This document shows positions 24,001-36,000 of a stretch of 64,000 nucleotides of DNA, one piece after another; the first letter of the stretch is position 1, and each line of letters begins with the position of its first letter. Position numbers and translations under genes: made by a program. The stretch lies in assembly GCF_003597395.2 (NCBI RefSeq), contig NC_133770.1, positions 206,787,102-206,851,101 on the forward strand, written 5' to 3'. Source of the stretch: Chelonoidis abingdonii. Taxonomy: Eukaryota; Chordata; Testudines; Testudinidae. Under the pieces are notes generated by a model. That model saw only the letters and a program-made list of their open reading frames with translations. It did not search any database and had not been told where the DNA came from.

Positions 24001-27000
24001 GGGAATGATTTCATCATCGTGAAAGCAAGTATCTTTACAGAAGCTGTTTAGCTCAACCTGTCTCTCTGTTATGGACCAAACTCACAAACAAGGAAAGTTT
24101 TCTGGATCTTATTTTGATATAATTTCTGCATTAATTTGGCGCTTAAATATGTTAAAGTATGTATGGTAGAAGATTGGTCTTAATTATCAAATAGGCAAGT
24201 GTTTCAGTTATGATCTTGATTGCTGCCTTCCTCCTTCTCCCCTCCAGCCTCCTCAAAAAGATATGAAAGGCAGATCGTTAGCTACTGTGCTGCAGCTCTA
24301 TTTTGCTAGGGTTTTTATACATCATGTAAATCTTCTCTCAATCATGGGTTTGTTCTGGGGATGACCACCTCCTATTCTACTCCTACAGGTTTTTCTGAAG
24401 AATACCATTACTAAGAATATACACAGCATCCCACGAAAAGACAATGGTCATTTTTCGTGGGATCTGACTAAACAGGCAAAAGTAGATTGTAGCTGGGTAA
24501 TAAAAACAGGGACTTCTGACATCTTGCTATGGTTCCCTTTAACATCAGCCAGCTCACCCACCTCTCACTGAATAATAATGTTGTGATGCCACCTCCAGGA
24601 ATACGTAGTACCATCTCTGTATCATTTACTCCTGGGTAAGCAGCAACTTTTTCCATCTCTTTCCAGTTTAGCCTCTGCATTAGCTCTCCAGCTGTTTTCT
24701 GAATAGCAGGTGAGAATAAGTATCGTAGTGGTGTACTGGAATAAATCATAAAATGCAAGAATACTGTAAATAGTAATATAGGTTACTTGTGTGAAAGGGT
24801 AATTGTAATCTTTTAGGGCCTCAACCTGGTAATGAAAGAGAACAGGAATTGCTTTCTTCCATAAGTCAAACCCACAGGCTAATCTGAGGTTGCAAAACAT
24901 AAGCTGATCAGCAATCTGCAACACACAATGGCACATTTTGGAAGTAAATAGTGGTCTTCTAGTGATTGCTCATGTCGATTCCAATCAGGTGTGTGCAAGC
25001 CGCATGCTCAGCAGCCAGAAAATTTTTCCCCAACAGTATCCTTTGGGTCAGCCGGGGTGCCCCCTGAGGTCACACCTTCATGGCGGTCCATATAGGGTCC
25101 TGCCAACCTGCCACCCCCTCAGTTCCTTTTTGCCAGCTACTCTGACAGAGGATTAGGCGGGGGGGTATTGAAATGGACATGAGCAACATCTCAAAAAAGT
25201 TACATGAAGGTTAGTAACAGTTTTTTCTTGTTCAAGTGATTGCTCATGTCCATTCCAATCAGGTGATTCTCAAGTCTACACTTTAGAGGCAGGGTTGGCA
25301 CTTAAATGTTCACTGACCAACTCTACCCCTGCATCATCTCTGACCTGCTGGGTAATTGCACTCAGCACTTGCCTGCTCCAGTTTCTTTAAATCAGACTCC
25401 CTGATTAACCTGCTTCAAAACATGTATCCCCTTTGTGAGGTCTGATTTATTAAGTCTTTCCACAAAGTAACTCATTGTTAGTTGTGCCACTTTCACCCCA
25501 CTTTGGGTCCATTTAAGAGTCCCAGTCAGCTCTTGCCCTGGTTCAGAAGATGGGTCCTGCTCAGTCGCCTTCTTAGAGCTGGCATTATAAGGTACCCAAT
25601 CCCTCTGTCTCTCCCAAAACTCAGAGCCCCTTGCTCTCCTCATGGAACAGCATATATACATCAAACAAACAGTTATAGTTTCTCCCCTTGTGGCAGGAGC
25701 CCCATACTCTCCTCTTGGAGCTGGGTAATTCAGGTAGTTATTACAGCACGCCGTAGGTCAGGAGTCCTCAGCTTTCCTCCTAGGAGGGACTCAACCAGCT
25801 TCTCCTTCAACTGGCTCCTTCTCCCCAATTAGTTCTTCAACTCAGAAGGTTCAACAGAACAGTCTTTTCCTGCTGCTGTCTCCCTGCTATGAGGGAGGAG
25901 GTAGCAGTTGGGTAAGACTATAGCAACCTTGACCCACCCACTCTGTAAAATCTCCTGGCCCCAGGCTCAAAGACAGTGACAGGACTTCCTCCCAAACACC
26001 ACTCATTCCCTCACACACGTCCTCTCTATCTGTATCTCCTCAGACTTTTTTCTTAATTATACACAGATATAGAACCTTTCACAATTTTAAAGGGCCACAC
26101 TATGATGGGATGGACTGAACCCATAGCACCTAGTACCCTTAAGGGGCAGACTACCCCCATCATACTGATAAATATTTATAGACCTCAAGACTCCTTTGAG
26201 ACATTGAAGTCTTGTTTAACTGAAATAACAGTAGGTCTTCTGCAAAAACAGTGATGTCACATTTTTTAATCAGAGTGTGATGCCCTCAATCACTGAAAAA
26301 TGCTTATTTTTAAATTAACATACCCTGGATTATTTGTAAGCTTAACATTGTAATGTCCTGCTAATGTAAAAGAGCAGAAGCTTAAACTGATCAAAAGTTA
26401 ACAATAACTGAGGATTAATCTGAGTCATCTATTATCCAAGCTGTAATGCGAAAAATAAACAGACAGGATAAACTGAGATGCAAACTAAAATTCAGTTAAC
26501 TATAACCTAAAATCATCCCTTTACAGTTCTATTTCATACATGTTAAATAAGGCGGGCAATTCATTTCAGTTAATGCCTGCACTTAACTGAAAGCAAAATT
26601 AACCCATTAATTTCTTTAATGTGTTCATCGCATACCTGTGGATGGGGCAGGAGGCATCAGTAGTGGGGGGCTGAAACATCACCTGCAGCTTCCCAGGCAG
26701 CAGCTAGGGCCTGCAGCAGCCCCAGCCCCATGCCTCAAGAGGGGACTGAAGCCCTGAGTCCTGCAATGGGCTGAAATCCCAAGCGGGGGGGGAGGGAGGG
26801 GGAAGCGGCTTGTAGCCGGGGGCTGAAGCCCCACACCATGAGGGGGGCTAAAGCACAGACAGGGCTGAAACCCAGAACCCCCAGCCCTGACCCTATATTT
26901 GAAAATATAGAAAACCTCAAAATTATTTAAATGGTATTCTAATCTTGTTTAACAGTTTGACTGCAACTGTGATTAATCACACAATTAATTTTTTTAATCA

Positions 27001-30000
27001 CTTGACAGCCCTAATAAGTTTGCACAACATATACACACAGAGCGAAGCAAAAGGAACCATATCAAATGTACTTAAAGTAATAGAACCTATGCTAAATGGA
27101 AAACATGTCAGTTAACTTTCTGGAAAAGAACAGGAATATTAAATTCCTTAAAGCTCGCATATGAACATACCCATGAAGCTGCTGATCGTCACACTGATAA
27201 GCATGGCTGCTTGATAGAAGAATGACTTTGGCACATCTACTGCTTTTCACCCAAGAAAGCAGTGTTTGACAAAATGACCTGTATTTGTTCTTTATATCAA
27301 GATGGAGGAGAAAAAGCAGAATGATAGATTAGGTATTTAAGAAATGACAAAAAGCTACAACTGTTATGGTTTGTAATGCTTTTAATGTTTTGGGATGATG
27401 CAAGATCATGTTCATTTAACTAAAACTAGATTTTCCTCATGCCTGTTAAGTCTTTATTTTAGAATACAGTTTTTAAATGGAAAGTTAAGGATGGAACCAA
27501 GCTTAACTATACTGCTTATGAATCAAGTCAACATTTACCAGCTATTTTCATACCCTAGTATCTAAAAGCCTCATCCAGCTCCTAGTGGTAAATCTTGTGA
27601 CATTACACCCCATATTCTTCATAGAAATATGGTTATGGTATGAATATGGTATAACTAAGAGATCTTACATGAGTCATCTTGCATAAAGTACATCACTGGA
27701 AAGGTTATGATTTACTGAATGTCATTTTCCAATTTGTATGCATGTATAATTTCTGTATCTAAAGTTTGTTACATAGGAACATTGACTATTACAACTGTGT
27801 GTGTATTTGGGAGACAACCAACTATCACAGCCTTGATGGGCCATTGGGAAGAAACAATAAGACTATGAAGATGCTAATCTCTCTCCTTCTTGAGAGGCAT
27901 CCTGGGACATAGCTGTGACACTACCAGGTCAAGTGGTACTGTCACCTGATACAAAATACCACCGTGGACACTACTGGCTCTCTTCCTCTGTAGGAGGATG
28001 GGGATCAAAGAAAGGTTTCCCGCCTTAGGTAAATCCCTTTTAAGGCTAGGGAGGAGGTTAATCTAGACACTCCTCCATTTCCTACCCCAGAAGAAAGACT
28101 GTTAAAAGTACATATGTCACAGGCCCAAAGACTCCCTCCTTCAAAGGGTCCCATGGGGAGGCAAATCAGCATTGCATAGGCATTGTATATTACTAACTCT
28201 GTTACAAGCATTGCAGGGCATTTTGGGAAGGATCAAATGTGTGAGTGTGGAATGGAAGATTCCTTTGGAGGCTGCAAGAGGCCAAAGGGGGAAGAAGGAA
28301 GAGAGCAGAATGGGTTAACTCAACACTGCAGCTAGCAAGCTCAGTCCAAGACGACGCTGGCCCCAGTCCAAGGTCACAGCACTAGACAAAAAGTCTGCAG
28401 CGGTGTTTATCTTTCACCCAGCCACAGGAAAAGAAAAAGTCCACTGAACCAGGGCTGCAGAGATGGAAAACACAGGTGAGATGACGGGGGAGGGAGAGCA
28501 GATCTTTGCATCCCTGGAGCCAGTGTGTTTTGGGAAAGTGGGGGAAAAGCCCCACAGAAAGCCGGTTTGGACTGGTACAAAAAGCATCAGGAACAGCGGT
28601 CGCAGAACAGAACACCCCCAAAAAATCCTCCTGAGAGCTGGAGCAATTTGGAAATCAACAGCAGACCTTAACCAACCTGGGCCCATCTGCCCTTCCCCCA
28701 TCATCTTCTTACATTACACCCAGGCTTGGCCAGCCTTGGTAGAGCATGAGGGAGTATAAAAGTGGGCTAAGGCTTGGGCCACTAACACTTTCTTCCTTCT
28801 TCTGAGTGACGTGGGGAGCCCTCATCACTGTCTGCTATTGTTTTATCAATAAAGCTTTATAACTCAAACACTTGGTGTGCTCTGTCATCTCCTCCCTAAA
28901 AATTCTGCAACCTCAGCCTAATCACCTGATGCCCCAGGCAGACTGGTAACATAACTCTGTCACTCATGAAGGGACAAAGGAACTAACTTGAGGGGAAAGG
29001 CAGGGGCGAGTCCTAACAGAGAAGGGTTCAGTCTGTAAGAATAAATAACTGGAACTCTAAGCTAGAGAAAGGCTATTAATAGCTTAAAATACCATTTAGG
29101 GTGAGAAATTACTTATTGAAACCAGTCTCTTTAAGATCTTAAGCTTACTATGTGTGTTTTGTTTTATTTGCTCAGTAATCTGCTTTGTTTGGTTTGCTGT
29201 CCCTTACAATCACTTAAAAGCTGCCTTTTATAGTTAATAAATTTGTTTATTATTAAACCCAGTTCGTGCAATTTCTAATGGGGGGGGTAAGGCAAGAAGT
29301 TGTGCACCTCTCTCTTCACACTGAGGGAGAGGGTGCTGTGCAGATTTTTCTATACATCACAAGACAGTATTATTTTGAGTTTATTCCACAAAAGGGGTGT
29401 GCATGTGAGTGCTGGGTGAAACATCTCACACAAAGCTGACTTCGGTCTGTCTGCAGCTGGGTGTGGCCCTACCTATGTGTGTGTGCTGCAAGAAACCGGA
29501 GAGCCTAATTCACCAAACTGAGAGGGAATCCAGGATGGTGGAGCAGGAGCAGCTCAGTGAAACCCCATTACATCAGGTGGCATCCCAAAAGGGGGTCCAA
29601 CCCATCATAAATCTACTACAGCTAGACTGTAAATGTTGAAGGTTTTTAAGAACCCATACACTTGAACTAGCCAGAAATTGTGCTCAGTTACCCCGGTATG
29701 GTAAATGCTGGCGTTAACGGCAATCACTATCTCTACATAGCAAGTATACAACAATATGAATTCCTCCTCATTTCACATTATAACCTCAGTTCTGAGGTAG
29801 ATGAAGAATCCTGAGAAACAGCTCAATCATTTTGATGGCAGAAATAACTTTATCTTAGAGATAAACAGCACAAGTATGCACTAATTACAAGTAAGTCACA
29901 GAGGTCACGGATTCTGGGACTTTCTGGGACTTTCCAGGACTTCTGCAGCAGCCGGTGCAGCTCAGGCAATCCCAAGGCCAGCTGCACCAGCCCCTGCTGG

Positions 30001-33000
30001 GGCAGTCTCGGGCAACCACACCCACCAGCAGCAGGAGTTTGGGTGTTGGAGGAGGGCTCAGGGCTGGGGCACAGGAGGGGGTGAGGGTTCTGGACAGTCC
30101 TTGCCTTGAGGGGTGCTCCCTGAAAGCGGTGACAGCCCTCAGCTCCTAAGTGGAGGTAAGGCCAGGGGTCTCTGTGCACTACCTCCGTAGCTCCCATTCG
30201 CTGCAGTTCCCAGCCAATGGGCGCTGCGGAGCCGGTGCTCAGGTCAGAGGCAGCACACACAGCTGCCTGGCCATGCCTCTGCTTAAGAGCAGAGGGAGGA
30301 GGATGTTGCTGCTTCCAGGGAGGCACAGAGTCAAGTAGGGAGCCTGCCAGCGCCCTCCTGCCTTGCAGATTTAGTCAGGGGGTATATAGTACAAATCATG
30401 GATGGGTCACAGGCCACGAATTATTGTTTACTGCCCATGGCCTGTCTGATTTTTACTAGAAATACCCGTCACTAAAACATAGCCTTAATTATAAGGAGAT
30501 ATTTTCCAAAAATAAATGGATTAAATACTGCCACTATCCTAGTGACAATAACTAAATAATATACATCATGCACCTATCGTATGATTAAGTCCAATTTGTG
30601 TTTCCTCAGCAGTCCACAACCAGAATTTAATTTCAAACAGTAGATTAACAATTAGGTAATTAATGGCAATTTTCAACTGTATTTGTTAAGCATCTTACTA
30701 GTTACAACAGTTTTTAGAAAGATTTTGATTCCAACTTATTTCCCATTATTTTGTATATTTGCTGGATAGAAGCCTTCCCAGAAACAATTTTTAGAGTTGT
30801 TTTAAAGAAAAGTGGTTTTCTATACTGGAAACTTTCTCCAGCTGGAGTTACTTTTGGGTTTATTTCATAAGATGGTTAACATGAATCTTGATTGCTAAAG
30901 AATTTGGATACGAACATTTTCTTATTCAGCTTTCAGATTCAGTGGGAACAACCAATAATATACATACATTTACAAACGGTGATCTGATCTGGAGAACGAC
31001 GAGCTTCTTAGAAGGTAAAGAATACACTGCAAAAAACAACAAAGTTGTGTAAAGAGAAAACAAGTGCATAATATAGGGTTAGACATGTTCAGATTAATAT
31101 GATTTATAACATTGGATAAAAAAGGATATTCTAAATAAAAATTAATTTAAATCACATTTGATTTAAATTAAATAGACTTTGAAATAGAAATATTTAAAAT
31201 CATGATAATCATTAAGGCCTAAATTTAGTATAATTATCATTTAAACTAAATAAAAACATTTAATAATTTATTAAAAATAAATTCAATACGTTGGTGCTGA
31301 AGTTTTAAAGAATATCAAACCACTGAACTGGAAGTTACTAACTAAGCATTTGGAACCAGAGTTTGGTGAAATGGTAAGCCAACTTTTGACAGCAGCAGCC
31401 TCTTCCAAGGGGGCAAAGCTGCAGGAAGGATTCATAGGTTGTCTTCAGTAGATTATTCTTCCAGGCAACAATTTTCTCATGAATCCTGTGATTCAAATCA
31501 TTCAGATGAAGGATGTGGGTGTTTTTCTTTGCAGACCTGTATTCAATTCATTTAGTTTCCCTAAATATGTTGGTGATATAAGCACATCTTCCTTTGGTCA
31601 CACAGAAAGCTAAATTTATCTGTTTTGCAGTCTATTGCCAGATACACAGCTCTCTCTTGTTAAAAAAAAATCATCCAAGTACTTTTCCTCTTGACATTAA
31701 ATCATTAAAAATTATTAGGAATCATTAAAGAGGGGATAGAGAATAAGACTGAGAATATATTATTGCTCTTATATAAATCTATGGTATGCGCACATCTCGA
31801 ATACTGCGTACAGATGTGGTCTCATCTCAAAAAAGATATACTGGCAGTAGAAGAGGTTCAGAGAAGTGCAACTAAAATGATTAGGGGTTTGGAACGGGTC
31901 CCATATGAGGAGACATTAAAGAAGCTAGGACTCTTCAGCTTGGAAAAGAGGAGACTAAGGGGGGATATGATAGAGGTATATAAAATCATGAGTGATGTAG
32001 AGAAAGTGGATAAGGAAAAGTTATTTACTTATTCCCATAATACAAGAACTAGGGGTCACCAAATGAAATTAATAGGCACCAGGTTTAAAACAAAGTTCTT
32101 CTTCACGCAGCACACAGTCAACTTGTAGAACTCCTTACCTGAGGAGGTTGTGAAGGCTAGGATTATACCAGCGTTTAAAAGAGAACTGGATGGGTAAGGA
32201 ATGGTGTCCCTAGTCTCTGTTTGTCAGAGGATAGAGATGGATGGCAGGAGAGAGAGATCACTTGATCACTGCCTGTTAGGTTCTTATGACAGCCAAGGAG
32301 CTTCACTGTAGAATAACACCACATCATGATCAGACCCCATTTCTTCGAGTTTTGCAAACAGACATGTGCAAAGAGACTGAGTCTTGATGTAGTTCATAAG
32401 AACGGCTGTACTGGGTCAGACCGAAGGTCCACATAGCCCAGTATCCTGTCTTCCGACAGTGGCCAATGCCAGGTGCCCCAGAGGGAGTGAACCTAACAGG
32501 AAATGATCAAGTGATCTCTCTCCTTCGTAACAGAGGAGATCAGCTGCAAAACATCACATAGCTCTGGACTCTGAGCTTTAGATACCAGTTGTTCTCTGAG
32601 ACTCCTGCAATGACTCCATACAGCAGATGGAGTAACTTTATCAAGGCATGCAGACCTGCTGTGTGTTCTGCCATAGACAAGGCTCCATCTGTGCAAAAGC
32701 CCACAATGTAATCACATAGTATATTTTTGTCTTACATGTAGCCCCACAGGACACTTGAACATTCCTTGTGCCATCTCATGACTGGAAAGAGGGAGACAGA
32801 ACACAGTTACTTAGAGAATTGCACCTTCCCATGTGTATTTCACTACAATCAAGAAATGTGCATCACAGCCCTCAGTGCTCACATCACTTGAAGAGCAAAA
32901 GGATCCATGTTTTTCAGATGCTTGACCAGTGTGTTTTCCTGATCTGCTGCTACACCTCAGTCCTTCACTTCACTGTGTTGTTGGAGAGTGGTATGGCTTT

Positions 33001-36000
33001 GAGTTTATTTGCCTTAGTTTCCCAACATATTATGTTCACCATATTGATTGCAGTTCGCAAAAATCAAAATTACCCAATTTCGTGAGGGTTCTTGGACTGA
33101 GAGATATGGTAATTCACCTCAAATGGTGCCTTCTGAGCTTGCTCAGAGACGGACATGGTTCTCTTGATTTGCACTTGCTGACGCAAAAGTTCTTTTTTCC
33201 AGCACTAGAAAAGTTGCCTTCGTTTTCTTATATGCTCTTAGTGAAGAGTTTCCAAGTGTAATTTAACTTTATTAGGTGTCATGCTTTCACTAGATAACAC
33301 TGTGTGACATAGCAGACATTTTGGCCTTTCTTCATTCTTGATCAAAATTCTGGTGAAGCTATAATCAAATCAAAGAAAGCCACATCATATTTGCAAGCAC
33401 ATTTCTTGAATTCCTGTTTTTTGTTCATAACAGCAACACTAGAGTCACTGCTTGAGGCTGAGGCAGGTATTCAGTGTAAAAATGAGTCCATTGTGCCTCT
33501 TATCACAAATCAAAGAGGAATTCACTGTTAAGCAAAGGCAGCCAGGACTTAAGAAGGCCCTGCATGGTGATCCTAGGGTAACAGAGAAACAGTGACTTAC
33601 AATGATTCTTTATTGAGTGCCAGTGGAGTACTGAGGTTGCCATAAAGGAAAATATGGGCCCTACCTTATGGACTTTACAAGCCACTGCAAAATCCTATCT
33701 CAGGAAAGGCTAGCATAGGCTCCCACCAGCTCATGCACAGAGGAGCTCTGTTGATAAGGCTGCTGCCCACAGATAAGGATCTTCTGCATTCAGATCCCTG
33801 AGCTGGATGCTTGCATAGCTGGATGATGCAAATGGCCCAATTGTCATCCACCCAGCCAACCTGTCCGTATCTGCTCCACAAACACCAGGAGGCTGTTTTG
33901 ATCTACCAAATGGTGGCCTCCACATAACATGACCTCACAAGCACCGTATGTTGAAGGTCATGCCATGAGGAGGCTGCCATTTTGTAGATAAAAGTGACAG
34001 CTTCTTGGTGCAGCATTCGTGGACCAGGTATGGAAACACTGGGGGCAGACAGCATGCCCAGCTGAACCCATAACTCATCTGCTGATGGTGCGACTCCATT
34101 TTGGGGTGCAATCCATGGTTTGGAAACTATTGCTTTTATGAGTGGGAAGATGTTAGTGATGGTCGCTGCAGAGACTAATTACAGAGAAACGTGCTTCAAA
34201 CATGATTGAAGAGGAACAAATGTTACTTAAAAAGGCTCTTAAACCACTTATTGAAGTGGAACTGTGGGATATGGATGCAGTCTTTAGCAATCCTGTCCAC
34301 AGAAATAAATCATACCACATATCCTTCAAAGCTGCCAAAGACATGGAACTATCCAAAGCAAAAGAAAGCACTGATGTCAACAGTTATGTGAAGACTGTCT
34401 GCAACTGTTACATTTTTAAAGAAAAGCATTTTGTCCTGCAGTATGTGGGTGTTTCAAGAATCCAAAGCTGCTGCTAACAAAAAAAAATAATATTCCAAGA
34501 CCTGTACTGCTACTTTAAGTGGTGCACTGGTGGTTGCAGTGATTTCAGCACCACCAAGTATTACAGTAAGCAAGCAGGGCACAAGGCTGCCATTTTATCA
34601 CAGACTCATGTAGGAATGTTTGAGTGAAAGGCACTATAGCCGAGTGATTACCTGCTCCTGCTCTGCAGGGCTTGAAACAGCCCAGGAGAGGGCTGTGGCT
34701 ATGCCCCAGTCAGGCCCAGCTGGCCCCTATAAAAGGCTGTGAGCCAGAGGCCCAGGCAGTCTCCCTCTGCCTGTAGAGGGAGAAGGGCCTGGCTGCAGAG
34801 AGCTAGACACAGGGTATCCGAGTGAGCAGGGCTGGGGAAAGGCAGAGGAGCTGGGGAGCTCCTGCCTGGAAAGCCCCAGGCTGTGACTTAGCATAAGGCC
34901 AAGAGGTACCTGGGGTTGCAGGGGACAGCCCAAGGGATAAGCAAAGGCAGCAGGTCCAAACCCTTTTGCCTATGATCAGTGGCTGATACCCTGCAGTCTG
35001 CCCCAGTGAATTGGGGCTAGATGGAGACTGGGCAGTAGACAAAACTGAAGCAAAGCGGGGCTAGTGGGTTGGGGGTTCCCCAGGGAGGGAAGACCCAGAC
35101 TGGTGGGGGACTGCCAGGGGGCAGCACTCCAATTAAAAGGGCAACGGGGTCCAGGGAAGGACACAGGGGCCAAGAGGACAGGCGGATCACTGGCCTGCAG
35201 AGGGCACTCCTGGCTGGAAAAGAGCTAATTCCCAGAAGTCACCAGCAGGAGGCGCCGAAGGGGTGACTCCGCCTGTCTATAGGCAGGTTTCCAACATATA
35301 CATGACAGATTATGCATATGCTGCACAGTTATCACTACAAGTGGCTGTTGGTTTAACAATTAATTCCAAAATCCATAACAAATTCCTAGTGCAGCTGATA
35401 AAGTACAAGTTACCCATGGTACCACAATGTTTGAATGTGATGGAACAATGCATATGTGCCACGCAAAAAGCAAACTAATGTGCATTCTTCATGTTGTTCC
35501 TCACCCAGCACCTGAAAATGTGACCAGTACCTTTTGCCAGCAGAGGTCTTTCAGAATAGCAATCATAGATGGTATGGCTAATATATAAGCTCTTGACAAA
35601 CCAAAAACCATTAATACCTGATGAGATTTGGCTTAACATTTCATTATAAGGTTACAGAGAAAATACTTGACCTATGACCAAGTCCACCTTGTGTTTGACA
35701 CATATGCAGATAAATCAATTATAAATATTTCCAGATAGAAGAGGCTCCAAGGTATTGCACCTATCCAGTACATAAATCATCTCCAACATCAAGCTGAAGA
35801 AGCTATCATCTCATATTCAAACAAAGGATGAGTTAACTGCATGCCTTGCAGTTAAAACACTCCAGCAGGCAAAGAATTGCTCAAAAAAATCATCATCATA
35901 CGGTGTAGTGAAACTGCTGTCTGGGTCTGTTCTGAGGCTTTTCTTTATATTTCCCATGAGGAAGCTGACACTAAAATTATCTTGCATGCCATCAGTGCCA

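Larger units (their letters stand above)
22176..24561 (-). other. PSMG2: PSMG2 intron 5
   Basis: MIR-like copy at about 23440-23665 and a perfect 12-bp stem at 24428-24463. The rest is AT-rich with no recognised feature. Confidence 0.7.
24736..27170 (-). other. PSMG2: PSMG2 intron 4
   Basis: An unclassified dispersed repeat (24948-25290), another low-identity repetitive block (about 25400-26170) and a GC-rich minisatellite-bearing repeat (about 26530-27010) that ends with ttgacagccctaa. No exon seen. Confidence 0.6.
27290..30967 (-). other. PSMG2: PSMG2 intron 3
   Basis: Largely LTR-like remnants (about 27810-29640) and a G-rich repeat (about 29900-30470). The remainder is AT-rich with nothing recognised. 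Confidence 0.6.
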
